A DNA stretch of 64,000 nucleotides, taken from Cryptomeria japonica (taxonomy: Eukaryota; Streptophyta; Pinopsida; Cupressales; Cupressaceae). The first letter of the stretch is position 1. Each line of letters begins with the position of its first letter. The DNA lies in the NCBI RefSeq assembly GCF_030272615.1, contig NC_081408.1:606105673-606169672 (forward strand), read 5' to 3'. The position numbers and the translations under genes are program-made. Shown here in pieces: positions 1 to 10,241 of the stretch. The notes below the pieces were generated by a model, which made no database searches, was not told the origin of the DNA, and saw nothing but the letters and a program-made list of their open reading frames with translations.

Positions 1-395
1 GGTTGTCTTGAGAGAAAATGCGGCTTTCATCCCTAATCACCTTTTGATTCCCTACATTATTTAGCTTTTTCTGAAGTTTTGATTGTCCCAAGACTAGACC
101 CATGACAAATTTCCTCATGATGTCATCAATAATAATAGTGAGCAAACTGATAACCTTTTCCATATGGGTTTTTTGCACCCGAATTCCTCTACCCTAGTCT
201 CCATGTCTTTGAGCCTCACCTACATGTCATCTACTTGAGTTTTGAGAAAAATAACTAGATTCTCATTTTTGTTCTCATCCTCAACAATTACTTGCACTTC
301 CTCTTTGACTATGTCTTCCTCTTTCTCTTCATAATTACCATAATTCTGGCCGGGTTGAATTTCCTCATCTTTATCAGAATCAATAATGATATTTT
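1..395 (-). pseudogene. Acidic repeat-encoded ORF, downstream half (split by A1)
   Basis: Read on the minus strand this stretch encodes an acidic, Glu/Asp-rich segment followed by a coiled-coil-like Leu/Val/Arg heptad pattern, then decays with stops toward position 1. It is the continuation of the ORF at 5562-6515: if A1 and one copy of its 5-bp duplication are ignored, the reading frame passes from the right flank into this flank without a shift. I do not recognise the protein. Its acidic linker plus coiled coil resembles accessory ORFs of plant retrotransposons, which is inference only. Confidence 0.45.
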
Positions 396-879
396 TGTTG
401 GATTTTGCCAAGATCAAGAAGTCATTGAAATGTACAAGATAGAGACATAATATGGGACAAGAATAAACTGTATTCTCATCAATAGAAAATGATCAACAAC
501 CATTTGTTGCATACAATATAGATGAGCCTGCTTATATAGGCAAGGCTAGGGATATGTATGAGCACACAAACATGACATGTGGCTCAATAAGAAACAAGGG
601 TAGGTAGGAAATAGGTGTGGGTAGGTAGGAGAAATAATATAATATTCCACATGAGGTGGATCACCCACCGAAGGTGGAATTATCACTCCACAATAAGTGG
701 ATATGATAGTGTAATAACAAGATCAACACCATAAGAGGTGGAATTTCTCCTACACACACTATCCCAATGTGGCACAAACACCCAAGTGTCTCATATCCAA
801 ACTACTATGAAATGCATTATCCTAAGTAAACTTAAGTAAGTGTAATAATATCCATGATGAATAATTATTTACACCAACA
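396..879 (-). repeat. A1 3' LTR
   Basis: Copy of the 484-bp LTR at 5078-5561, downstream end of A1 on the minus strand. No differences were found between the two. A TATATAAG box lies at 531-538 on the minus strand, as in the other LTR. Confidence 0.95.
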
Positions 880-888
880 CCCCCCCTT
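880..888 (-). other. A1 polypurine tract
   Basis: AAGGGGGGG on the minus strand immediately upstream of the 3' LTR. It is the expected start site of plus-strand DNA synthesis in an LTR element. The same nine bases stand at 50431-50439 in copy A2. Confidence 0.9.
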
Positions 889-1100
889 AAGTGCAACTTA
901 GGGGAATGCACTTAAGTCTACAATGCAACTAAGCAATGCAAGATGGGTCCCGGCTACGAGGCCATGTTAGGTACCCATGAACAAATGCAAATGCATGCAA
1001 ACCAATGCAATGAAATCTCTCACAAAGTGGGGAAAGAGAGAAAAACCCAATGGGAAAAAACCCTCCCCCAAAAGAGAGATGAAAGCTATACAAAAAACTC

Positions 1101-1766
1101 TCAAAGAAGTATGTGAGGAACAAAACCCCATGTGAGGAAATAGTCCCCCCCATATGAGAGAAGAAGAGAAGTCAAACTGTGATCATCCCTCAATGAAGAA
1201 TCTGCACCAATGATAGAAGCTCGATGTATGAAGAAACTGCTCCACGAACGTCGAACAGCATTCCTCCCCTTAGGAAGAAACAAAACCAAAGGTGTATCCA
1301 TAAAGTCTCCCCAATCATGAAGGGAAGATGTATGAAGAAAACTCATGATGAAAGGAATCTCTGAAAACTGCTCAAGTGTCCCCATGTCGATGCTGAAAGA
1401 TACCCCTTCCAAAGATGGTAAACTGTGCCATACTGCTGAAAAAGGAACTCCAACATCTAGTGGAGATGGATGTAGAACAATTTCCAAAGACTCATGTCTC
1501 TCCTCAAAGAATAAAGAGACCTCCTCCAACTGCTGTACATAAGTATCCACAATCATGTCAACCTCGAAAGAATGATCATGTAGAGAATGAACAAGAGGGT
1601 CAGAGTGTGCCCTCGCAACAATCGAAGAAGGATCATCTTCATCAAAGAGAAGATGTATGTCATCAATGATGTCTCCCAAATCGGCAATGTAGGATTCCAC
1701 AAACAAACCTGCAATATCTGTCATGTAATCATCCCATGAATCTGAAGCTGGAAGACAATGTATATC
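1101..1766 (-). CDS. A1 acidic C-terminal region downstream of a TAG
   Basis: This is the same reading frame as the Gag-protease ORF, separated from it only by a TAG at 1767-1769. It encodes about 220 residues that are Asp/Glu/Ser/His/Phe-rich and have no zinc-binding HHCC, DDE or RT motif. Copy A2 has the homologous sequence at 49559-50215, with CAG where A1 has the TAG, so the ancestral protein was one continuous chain of about 760 residues. The region sits where integrase would begin in an autonomous copia element. I do not recognise the domain. Confidence 0.6.
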   Translation of the reverse strand, partial: DIHCLPASDSWDDYMTDIAGLFVESYIADLGDIIDDIHLLFDEDDPSSIVARAHSDPLVHSLHDHSFEVDMIVDTYVQQLEEVSLFFEERHESLEIVLHPSPLDVGVPFSAVWHSLPSLEGVSFSIDMGTLEQFSEIPFIMSFLHTSSLHDWGDFMDTPLVLFLPKGRNAVRRSWSSFFIHRASIIGADSSLRDDHSLTSLLLSYGGDYFLTWGFVPHILL

Positions 1767-3383
1767 CTACTGCACTGAATCACATGAAGGCAAAACTGTC
1801 GCACTATCTGCATCATCAGGTGCAATAGGTGATGTGATATCAATATGAGGAGATGAAGTACAACACTCAAGAATGGGGTTACATGTGAGAATCCCCATGT
1901 TCAAGTGTCCAAAGTTCTCCTCAAAATCTGAATCATCACAATAAGTGTGATCATAATGTGTAGAATCATCAAATGTGAAATCATCATCATCAACAAAATC
2001 TGAAAAGGAGTATAACCGAGATGCATGATCAACCACCCCAGTTGCAATGATAGCTCTAGTCTCCATGTCTCTAATAAAAACTGAGTCAGGTGTGAACTCC
2101 ACAACTCTCTTAGTTGCGCCATGTGTGATTTGATAGATAGAAAGGAGATTGTTTGTCAAGTGGGGTACACACAACACATCATTGAAGGAGTTATCCCCAA
2201 TGTCAATAGATCCTTTCCCAATCACATTCATGTATGTATGATTGCCCATCAAAATCTGTGGCATGGTGCAAGGCTCAAATGTAGAGAACATAGACTGTGA
2301 AGATGCCATATGATGAGAAGCCCCTGAATCTAGAAGCCATCTCTCTGAAGTATGATTTGTTGTAGCACATAGAGCTTGTCCTTTTCTTGTTCCAAAAGAG
2401 TGAGTTTTTCCACTTGTTGAAGCCATGAATGCTTGCCCTTTTCCTTTTGAATGTGAGGAAGTGGAAGTTGATGAATCATCCTTCTTGTAGACTTTAGGCA
2501 AATCAATGTTATGCTTTTTGATGATATGTGTGAGCTCATCAATCTTCTTAGTATGGCAACGATGTTCCTCATGACCAATCTTTTTGCAATAAGCACAAGT
2601 AGGTCTCTCTCTCTTTGGTGAATTATCTTTCTTGGAAGAAGATGAATCTCCTTGTTGTGGAGAAGATTGTGCTTTATCCTTAGGCTTTGATTGCCATTTC
2701 TTCTTGTTTGAGTTGTCCTTTCCTTGATTTCCTTTGTTCCCTTGATTTGCCACTAATGCTTGAGACTTAGAAGAAGCCTTAAGAATGCCCATGCTTATCA
2801 ACTTAGTTTGTTCCATCATCAACATTTCATTGAAAGCATCAAATGTAGGCATTTTGTAGCTTGAACCCATTGTCATTCTATGAGTTTGGAAACTAGAAAC
2901 AAATGCTGCATATTCTTGTGGAAGCTTCCCTATCAAGTTGAATATCAATTGAGTATCCTTCTTATCAATGCCACAATCTTTGAGTTGTGCCCTCAACTCA
3001 TTTGCCTTAGTGACATAATCTTGTATAGTATCAAAGTTCTTGGGATCTAACATGGTGAGATCACTATCAATTTGATATCCCCTAATCTCATCAACTTGAC
3101 CATACAAGTCTTGAAACTTTTGCCAAGCATCCTTGATTAGAGTACATTTCTCAATATGAAAAATGAGATCCTTTGATACATACTTTCTTAAGGTACCAAT
3201 TGCCATGATATTTTTAGTGAGCCAATCTAAGTGACCAACTGGATCGGTCTTAGGATCAGCTGGAGCAACAATAGTTCCATCAATGTAATGAGTGAGTCCT
3301 TTTTCCATAAGTTTACTCCATGCATCAATTTTCCAAGTAGCATAGTTATGTGGAGTTAAGAGAGGAAACTTAGAAGAACTCAT
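1767..3383 (-). CDS. gag-pr: A1 Gag-protease of a copia-type element
   Basis: The 538-codon frame is read from the ATG at 3383. An in-frame ATG 20 codons upstream (3443) is less likely, because the sequence conserved with A2 becomes solid from MxSSKFPLL. The N-terminal copia-type Gag domain (about residues 1-200) starts with FPLLTPHNYATWKI. A Lys/Ser-rich linker leads to one CCHC zinc knuckle, CAYCKKIGHEEHRC (residues 263-276). The retropepsin-like active site LLDSGASHHM lies around residues 350-358, followed by the typical VPHLTNNLLSI strand. After about residue 460 the sequence becomes very acidic. Gag packages the RNA and protease matures it. Pol is absent. Confidence 0.88.
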   Translation of the reverse strand: MSSSKFPLLTPHNYATWKIDAWSKLMEKGLTHYIDGTIVAPADPKTDPVGHLDWLTKNIMAIGTLRKYVSKDLIFHIEKCTLIKDAWQKFQDLYGQVDEIRGYQIDSDLTMLDPKNFDTIQDYVTKANELRAQLKDCGIDKKDTQLIFNLIGKLPQEYAAFVSSFQTHRMTMGSSYKMPTFDAFNEMLMMEQTKLISMGILKASSKSQALVANQGNKGNQGKDNSNKKKWQSKPKDKAQSSPQQGDSSSSKKDNSPKRERPTCAYCKKIGHEEHRCHTKKIDELTHIIKKHNIDLPKVYKKDDSSTSTSSHSKGKGQAFMASTSGKTHSFGTRKGQALCATTNHTSERWLLDSGASHHMASSQSMFSTFEPCTMPQILMGNHTYMNVIGKGSIDIGDNSFNDVLCVPHLTNNLLSIYQITHGATKRVVEFTPDSVFIRDMETRAIIATGVVDHASRLYSFSDFVDDDDFTFDDSTHYDHTYCDDSDFEENFGHLNMGILTCNPILECCTSSPHIDITSPIAPDDADSATVLPSCDSVQ

Positions 3384-5065
3384 AGCAGCAAAAAGGAAAG
3401 AACACAAGAGCACAAAAGAACAAGAGACACCCCCCAAATTCAATCAATCAAAGTACCCCCCCAAAAGTGATGATTTTGGCACTTTATACTTAGTGCGATT
3501 ACAATGAGCCACTTGCAAAACAAGGCAAAGTGGGCTTATGATGCAAATTTTACAACTTCTCAAATGAAATAAAAGAGACTTCAATCAATAGTGCAATGAA
3601 TCTAACTGAGATTCAAGCAAATATACAAGTACCAAGAGAGCCAAAAAAGGCCAAGATCTGAAAGTACAATTTCTACTTACAATGACATCAATCTGATAGC
3701 ATCATGTGAAAGTAGATGAAAAAATACGCACTTTCAAAAAAAACGGCACCTAAAAAGGAGGTCGGATGACCCCAAACGAAGCCTCTGAAGTTGCAAAAAC
3801 TGGGATTACTCAGGGACAGTCACCAAAAACTGCATTTTCTGAAAAATCCGTGCATCAAAATCAAAAAATTCTTTCACCACTGCGGAGAGCACGAAATTCT
3901 AGCCCATTTCAAAAAAAATTGCACCCAAAAAGGAGCAAAAATGAGCAAGTTATGGCCATTTGAAGTTGAACTGCAAAATCAAAAATGCAAATGAGAGGGG
4001 GTCAAAAAATTTCCAAACCCTGCTGATGTGGCGCTGGCGTCAGCAAAACACTAGGTTAAATTTGACGGCCGTATGACCGTCGCCAAAACTTCGCTGCCTG
4101 GCTGACTGGGCGTCCGTACCGTACGGACGGATTACGTGGACAACTGGCTGTACAGTCCGTACTGTACGGAATATGATGTGGCAGGCGATGTGGCTGCTGG
4201 TGTGTCCGTACGGATTTGACGCGTGGCTCTGTACGGAAAATGATGTGTCAGGTTTAGTCCACGAGCCACGGGCCTCCTGCCACGTGGCGGGCGTGGATTC
4301 GCCTGCCTGGATGCCGCGTGGCGGAGGTAGCCTGAGGGAGGAGCCGAAGCTGTGCTGCTCGGCGGAGCTGCGGAAGGTGCTCGGACGGGCAGCAGGCGGA
4401 GAACCTGCGGGCGGACACCGGCGCTGGAGGACGTGGCGGGGGCCGCTCGCGGTGTCGTGCGGGCGGAGCCGGAAGCAGGCCGGGAGGAGGCGGAGACCTG
4501 CGCTGCGGGGGCCTTCGCCGGCGGGAGCACGGGGGACGGAGACCGGCGGGCGGAGGGGATCGCGGGCGCTGGCGGAGCGGCGGGCGCACAGGTACGGATG
4601 TCGGCAGACAGAGGTACGCGGTCTGCGCAGTCAGGTACGGAGGCTCCTGCGAAAAGCCTGCAACCTGCAGGTCACGGGAACACGGGGGGGGTCTGCGGAC
4701 CCCCCAAAAAATCTTTTTTTGATTTTTTTTTTTTTTTTCAATTTTTTGCTTTTCAATTTTTTTTTTTCGATTTTTTTTTTGATTTTTGAATTTTTGAAAA
4801 AAATTTCAGAAAAAACGAAATTTTTTTTTTTTTCGGAATATTAATAAAAAATTTCGAAATCCGTACGAATAAGGTAAAATTGGGGAAAAAATTTTTTCTC
4901 ACCAAAATAGGCCAACTTTATAACCAAAATTCATGGAAAGGGCCTTCCGGACGCAATGGCGAGGTCGGATCTGGTCTAGGACGCCTCCAAATGACGATGC
5001 TCCTCAGATCTGCCTCTTAACGTCACAATAATGCCTCTTCAAGACGAATCAATGAGACTCCAATA
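3384..5065 (-). other. A1 5' leader with CpG-rich block
   Basis: Untranslated region between primer site and gag, unusually long at about 1.7 kb. The part at about 4090-4690 is strongly GC- and CpG-rich in an otherwise AT-rich window. It contains several near-palindromic CCGTACGG repeats (about 4110-4240), and is bordered at about 4715-4850 by long T/A runs. Long open frames on both strands here are a by-product of the composition. The A2 leader lacks most of this block. A packaging or dimerisation role is speculation. Confidence 0.6.
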
Positions 5066-5077
5066 GCTCTGATACCA
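5066..5077 (-). other. A1 primer-binding site (tRNA-iMet type)
   Basis: TGGTATCAGAGC on the minus strand, directly after the 5' LTR. This is the standard plant copia primer site, complementary to the 3' end of initiator tRNA-Met. Confidence 0.93.
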
Positions 5078-5561
5078 TGTTGGATTTTGCCAAGATCAAG
5101 AAGTCATTGAAATGTACAAGATAGAGACATAATATGGGACAAGAATAAACTGTATTCTCATCAATAGAAAATGATCAACAACCATTTGTTGCATACAATA
5201 TAGATGAGCCTGCTTATATAGGCAAGGCTAGGGATATGTATGAGCACACAAACATGACATGTGGCTCAATAAGAAACAAGGGTAGGTAGGAAATAGGTGT
5301 GGGTAGGTAGGAGAAATAATATAATATTCCACATGAGGTGGATCACCCACCGAAGGTGGAATTATCACTCCACAATAAGTGGATATGATAGTGTAATAAC
5401 AAGATCAACACCATAAGAGGTGGAATTTCTCCTACACACACTATCCCAATGTGGCACAAACACCCAAGTGTCTCATATCCAAACTACTATGAAATGCATT
5501 ATCCTAAGTAAACTTAAGTAAGTGTAATAATATCCATGATGAATAATTATTTACACCAACA
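5078..5561 (-). repeat. A1 5' LTR
   Basis: Upstream LTR of A1 on the minus strand, 484 bp, identical to 396-879. It starts TGTTGGTGTAAATAATTATTC and ends CCAACA. It should carry the promoter for the element's RNA. Confidence 0.95.
5213..5220 (-). promoter_or_regulatory. TATA box in A1 5' LTR
   Basis: TATATAAG on the minus strand, about 135 bp from the inner end of the LTR. The same box is kept in both LTRs of A2 (46602-46609 and 50750-50757). Confidence 0.6.
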
Positions 5562-6515
5562 ATTTTTAACCCTTTCATCTTCAGAATTTGCCTCATGTCC
5601 ACTAATTCCCTCATACTCAAAATCTTCTATATTTTCCTCTTCCTCCAGAAGGTATTCCTCCTCTGACGGGGTATCATCACTACTCTCAGACTTCCCTTGC
5701 TCTTTTTCTTTGTCCTTTTCCTTAGTCTAGCTGACTATCTTTCTCCCATGTTAGAATCTTTCTTTGTAGAACCCTGCAACCTATGTTGTTCCTTACATAT
5801 ATCATGGTCTTTGTCATCAACATCTATAACTTGGCTCTTGGGGTTAGGGGATTTAAAATTCAACTTTCTAGTCTTAGGGTTGCCTATCTTAGCAATAGAA
5901 ATTGTGCACTTCTCCAAGGTTAGTTTGAGCAGTTTGACATCATGATCCAGCATAGGGGGATTTACACTAGTTTTGCCATTTTCCTTGCTAGAATAAGAGG
6001 GTTATTTCAAGGGATGTGGAGTGCTTTTTAGGCATTCAATTTTAACTGAGTTGTTGGGATTGTTAGGGTTCAAGGACAAGAAGTGGTTACCATGCAAACT
6101 CTTGGCAAGTTCATGATTATATAGGGCATACATCAATCCTTGATGAAGGGGAGGAGACACTCCATTATTAATGTTATGGCATAACAGGGAGAAAAGAAAA
6201 AAAGGAATATTTATGAACTCCTTGTGCCTAATGTGGTTTAGGATAGGGAAGTGATACCCATGAACCGTAGTATATCTAGCCTCTAAGGTAGAGTAACAAA
6301 TAACATAATAGCTAACCAGGGCATAGGGTGGGGGAGAACAAACTTGCCATAGTCAGTTTGCAATCTCTTCATATTTTTCCCCTTTTCAAGGAATTTGTTG
6401 ATAAAAGTTTTTTAGTCCCTTGAAATTTTCTTCACCACACACAACCCTTCATATTTCAGGTCATTTGCTTCCGCAATTAATCGAGTCACTTTGAAGTTGA
6501 CGTTGTTAAACTCAA
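5562..6515 (-). pseudogene. Unidentified repeat ORF, upstream half (split by A1)
   Basis: Minus-strand reading gives long coding-like stretches interrupted by stops and shifts. They start at about 6515 (VNFKVTRLIAEAND), run through a segment ending in LHGNHFLSLNPNNPNN (about 6080), then a Lys/Pro-rich stretch at 5735-5953, and finish in a Ser/Asp/Glu-rich tail that A1 interrupts at 5562. The arrangement of globular part, basic linker and acidic tail resembles ORF2 of element B in style, but I see no clear sequence match. It is probably an accessory ORF of another LTR element. Confidence 0.4.
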
Positions 6516-7609
6516 CATAGAACTAAGAGGGAGGGGGGGGCTGAATTAGTCCAAAAAACATCAAACATATCTAAATGATATTAAATGGTAATTAAAAACA
6601 ACACTAAAAACATCAACCATCAACACATGAACACTAGATTTACATGGAAAACCAAATCGGGGAAAAACCATGGTGAGAATCATACTCACAATATAAATAT
6701 AATTGATTACAAAGTTTTAGGCTTACAACCAAGGGGAAAAATGCACCTAATGGACTTGCAAGAATAAGGAACACTACCTTAGTAAAAGATACATGGACTT
6801 TCTCTATTGAGTCACACTGCTTCAAGGAAGGATACAAAGGAGGCTGCCAATAGACCCACAAATTTTTGACAACACTAAGAATAATAGAGATAATATGAGA
6901 AGAGTCTACTGATCATGAAATTTTCCCTGAACCTTTGTGTCAAGTGAAAAAAATCATGCAAAACATCTATGATAATCACCACTATCACAAAACACCATCT
7001 TATTGAATGTATCACCTTTGAAGCTCTTCATAAAATGACTTTTGCACATTTGTAGTCTCAAATCTACTTGCATATCATTCGCATTTGCTTCTCATCAATT
7101 CACACACTATCCCATTCACAACTCATACATCCGTAGTCCTTAAATATAAGATAGACAATCAAAAACCTAATTGAGTGTCAACCAAGAATAGAATAAACAT
7201 TATTACCCAAAATAAGCCCCACATACCAAAAATACTCAAAGCGGTCCACTCCAGGAGAAAGAAGGGACCTACAAACATCACAATACATTCTTCCAAGTTG
7301 AATCCAATGAGCCAAGCACTAACACATCCTCCAAAGATGCCACCAAATGAAGTGTGTAGATAACAATAAGTCTTAACACTTAGTAATCCAAAAGACATCT
7401 TCCAATGCAAATTACCTAACACGGATCTCCACCCAACATGGTGAGACCCATAGCAATGTTCTAACTCAAATTCCAATGCATATTTAGATCAAAAAGCATG
7501 ATCCAAACAAGATAATCCAACCAGACACATTGACTCATAACATAATTAAATATACCATGTACAAACCGACTGTATAGTATGAAAATGGAACCAGGTAGGA
7601 TGTAAGACC
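6516..7609 (-). repeat. LTR-like non-coding repeat
   Basis: The segment opens (plus strand) with a run of Gs in GAGGGAGGGGGGGG followed by GCTGAATTAG, and has TTTACATGGAAAACCAAAT about 100 bases later. The same two blocks, in the same order, begin the LTRs of B1, B2 and copia1, so this looks like the 3' end of a minus-strand copia-type LTR. The far end is not defined. A hydrophobic open frame at 7159-7476 has no support as a gene. Confidence 0.45.
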
Positions 7610-9051
7610 TGATGAATAATGATGAAATACTAAGGTCCTAACCAGTGCTGAGACGGGGGTGGTGAATCAGTACACACAAACAAAAAACTGCTTCAACACT
7701 TTATCATATTAAAATGCAGCTAACCGATTGTCTTCACCATTGTACTTAACCATAGCAATACCGATTAAACATAAATACTTCAGACAACTAAACCGGTTAA
7801 ATAAAAATACTTGAGACAACATTCAACAAATCTCAAGTCTTGATGGCTACTTCACCGATATAATCATGCATGAGTTGTATCAATAATACCACAACCATTT
7901 AACACTGGATGCATATCTAACTTAATTAGAATTACACAATAATCACATGAAAATCTCACAACCCATAACATAGATTTTTCATGTTGAAACCCAAATAGGA
8001 AAAACCACGGCGGGGATGAATACCCACAAGCTTGTTTGTGAACTCTTTTGAAGTCTGCTCTATTAGGATTCTAGTCTGGTTAAAGACTTTACAATAAAGA
8101 TTCTGTTAGGAACTGATCCTATTAGGGATCACCCAGTTAATGGATGGCTATATACCTTATTAAAGGTTGAAACCCTGTTAAGAGTTACCTCGCTAGAGGA
8201 TTTAAATAACTCAATGAAATTGAGCCACCTGGTTAGAGGATTTATAACAAAGCCTGTTAAAGCTACCCTGTCAAGGGATTTACCTTCTGTTGAAATGGTT
8301 AGAAGACAACAGGTAAGACACTCCGATCTGATAACAACACTTCTGGCTAAGGCAAATCCTTTTCAGTTCCTCTCTTCTGCAATCATACTCTGCAGATTCC
8401 TCACTCTGGTTTGGCAAGTATCAAATCTCCAACACGCAGACACAAACACCAATTTTTCCAATAACTGCAATAACAAAACTCATCGACCTTATAGAAAACA
8501 ACTAGGTCGGTAGCATGAACCCTAAACCCTAAATATTTTAAGTTTACACTTACAAGCGGTCCAATCATGACCGTCCAAACACATTTCATAGAATGAAATG
8601 ATCTAAAACAAATGTCAAGATATTTTGCATCGTCCAATCTTCACCGCATCTGGAAGTCAATAACCCATCATGCGCTCTTCACACACCGCGAAGAAAAATG
8701 CTCATTCCCGAGGTAGGCATTTAATGCATCCAATCTTCATGCGCAAGAACCACAAGGAAATCCTTCACGTGCATATAGCTGACGTGGTATCTCGATCCTT
8801 ATCCTTATTCCTTAACTAACTAGTCATAGAGCATCATCGGTTGCACTGCACAAGCCAAACTGAAAACCCTAGAGCTGAACTGAGACTACCAACCGGTAGT
8901 CACACTTAGTGAGCCCTGACACCGGTCCACTCCATCTCAGTTGACCATAACCACTTCTGATCTTCATACTAGTTCATACCGGTTCACCTACTTGAGCACT
9001 TATTGACATCAATGACAACATGCATTATCACCACTTCATCCTATGCCAGCA
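7610..9051 (-). repeat. copia1 3' LTR
   Basis: 1442-bp LTR, starting TGATGAATAATG on the plus strand and ending CCAGCA (CCAACA in the partner). It contains the G-run module near its plus-strand start and the block CAAATAGGAAAAACCACGG shared with other copia LTRs here. Confidence 0.9.
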
Positions 9052-9067
9052 ATCTCCCCCTTTGGCA
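9052..9067 (-). other. copia1 polypurine tract
   Basis: On the minus strand TGCCAAAGGGGGAGAT abuts the LTR. The preceding GCCATCAA context is typical of plant copia elements. Element B has nearly the same sequence at 18755-18774. Confidence 0.85.
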
Positions 9068-9407
9068 TTGATGGCAATACTCAATGTATCATTGCTCAGT
9101 ATCTGCACCATGCTTGATAACATATACCAGTTCAATTTAAAAATAAATCACCACCACCACCTGGACTAGTCAGTGTGCGCTTTGCACAATCACTTCTCAC
9201 ACTTGCATATTGTCCTTCAAACATATATCTTCTCGCCCATATATCTTCATCATCAAATATCTTCTGCCCCTTTGACAACAATGCCAAAGTGGAGGCACAA
9301 GCTTCCGGTCTCCACTATGCTGCCCCCCCTATGGAGTAGCATCCTTCAACACATCAATCCTGTAAGATCTGACATGGTAGTACCTAACTAATGTGGAGCA
9401 CACAACT

Positions 9408-10240
9408 TTAATTTACTTCATGAAGGGGCAGAACCCCTAATTCACCTCTCAAATAGGTAAATGTAGTCTTCAGTAATGGCTTAGTGAATATGTTTGTTAG
9501 CTGCTCCTTACTGGAAATATGTTCTAATACAAACTCTTTATTCTGAACCTTTTCTCTCAAGAAATGATACTTGAGCTCAATATGCTTGGTCCTAGCATGC
9601 AATACTGGATTTTTGGAAATATTTATTACACTAGTATTATCACAAAAAATACTCACTGGTTCAGATATAGTCACTTTGAAGCCAATCGATACATGCTTCA
9701 TCTAGATTTCCTGAGTGCAGTTCATAAATCCTGCCACATGCTCCGCTTCAGCTATAGACTGGGAAATATAGCTTTGCTTCTTACTCATCCACAAGACTAG
9801 TCTTCCACCAAGGAAGAACACTCCACTGGTTGTGCTCTTCCAGTCGTCCACATTACCTGCCCAATCTGCATTGGTAAACACTTTGAGATCAAATTTTCCA
9901 TTGTATGAATACCACAATCCATAATTAACTGTCCCTTTTAGGTATCTAAGAAATCTCTTGACCGCAACCAAGTAGGATTCTCTTGGACTCTTCTGAAAAT
10001 GGGTCACTATGCCCACTGCATGAGCAATATCCGGTCTGCTGTGCACCACATAGTGCAACTTACCGATCATTGACCGGTACTTCTTCTCATCCACCAACGC
10101 TATATCATCCTCCTTTGTTAGTTGTCAGCCAATCACCATTGGCGTTCCAACCGGTTTTCTCTCCTCCATGCCAAAGGTCTTCAATACCTCTTTGATATAC
10201 TTGGACTAGGTAATGAAGATACCCTCTTTCATCTGCTGAA
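9408..10240 (-). pseudogene. copia1 RNase H and RT-RNase H connection
   Basis: The connection part (9702-10097) shows YRSMIGKLHYVVHSRPDIAH and VKRFLRYLKGTVNYGLW, then NADWAGNVDDWKSTTSGVFF. The C-terminal part (9408-9701) has IFCDNTSVINISKNPVLHAR and TKHIELKYHFLRE. These are the standard copia RNase H landmarks, which degrade the RNA strand during reverse transcription. A stop separates the two parts, and TAG at 10206-10208 stands where related proteins have Gln. Confidence 0.9.
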
Positions 10241-10241
10241 T

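Larger units (their letters stand above)
396..5561 (-). mobile_element. Element A1: young non-autonomous Ty1/copia-type LTR retrotransposon
   Basis: Complete 5166-bp element on the minus strand. The two 484-bp LTRs (396-879 and 5078-5561) are identical base for base in my comparison and end in TGTTGG/CCAACA. Flanking 5-bp duplications ATTTT lie at 391-395 and 5562-5566. A tRNA-iMet-type primer site abuts the right (5') LTR and a G-rich polypurine tract abuts the left (3') LTR. The interior encodes copia-type Gag and protease plus an acidic tail. No integrase, RT or RNase H frame is present, so it must depend on enzymes from another element. Identical LTRs mean the insertion is recent. Confidence 0.93.

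Noticed and set aside
1767-1769. TAG between Gag-protease and acidic tail as programmed readthrough
   Set aside because: A2 has CAG at the same codon, so the stop is not conserved. C-to-T change at a CHG site explains it more simply.
4132-4844. Long overlapping open frames on both strands in the CpG-rich A1 leader, possible captured host gene
   Set aside because: Frames are open on both strands because of base composition. The predicted proteins are Arg/Ala/Gly/Pro-rich without motifs, and the region is an untranslated leader between primer site and gag.
7159-7476. 105-codon hydrophobic frame as a small membrane protein
   Set aside because: It lies in LTR-like repeat DNA, has no homologue in the window, and its composition fits reverse reading of AT-rich sequence.
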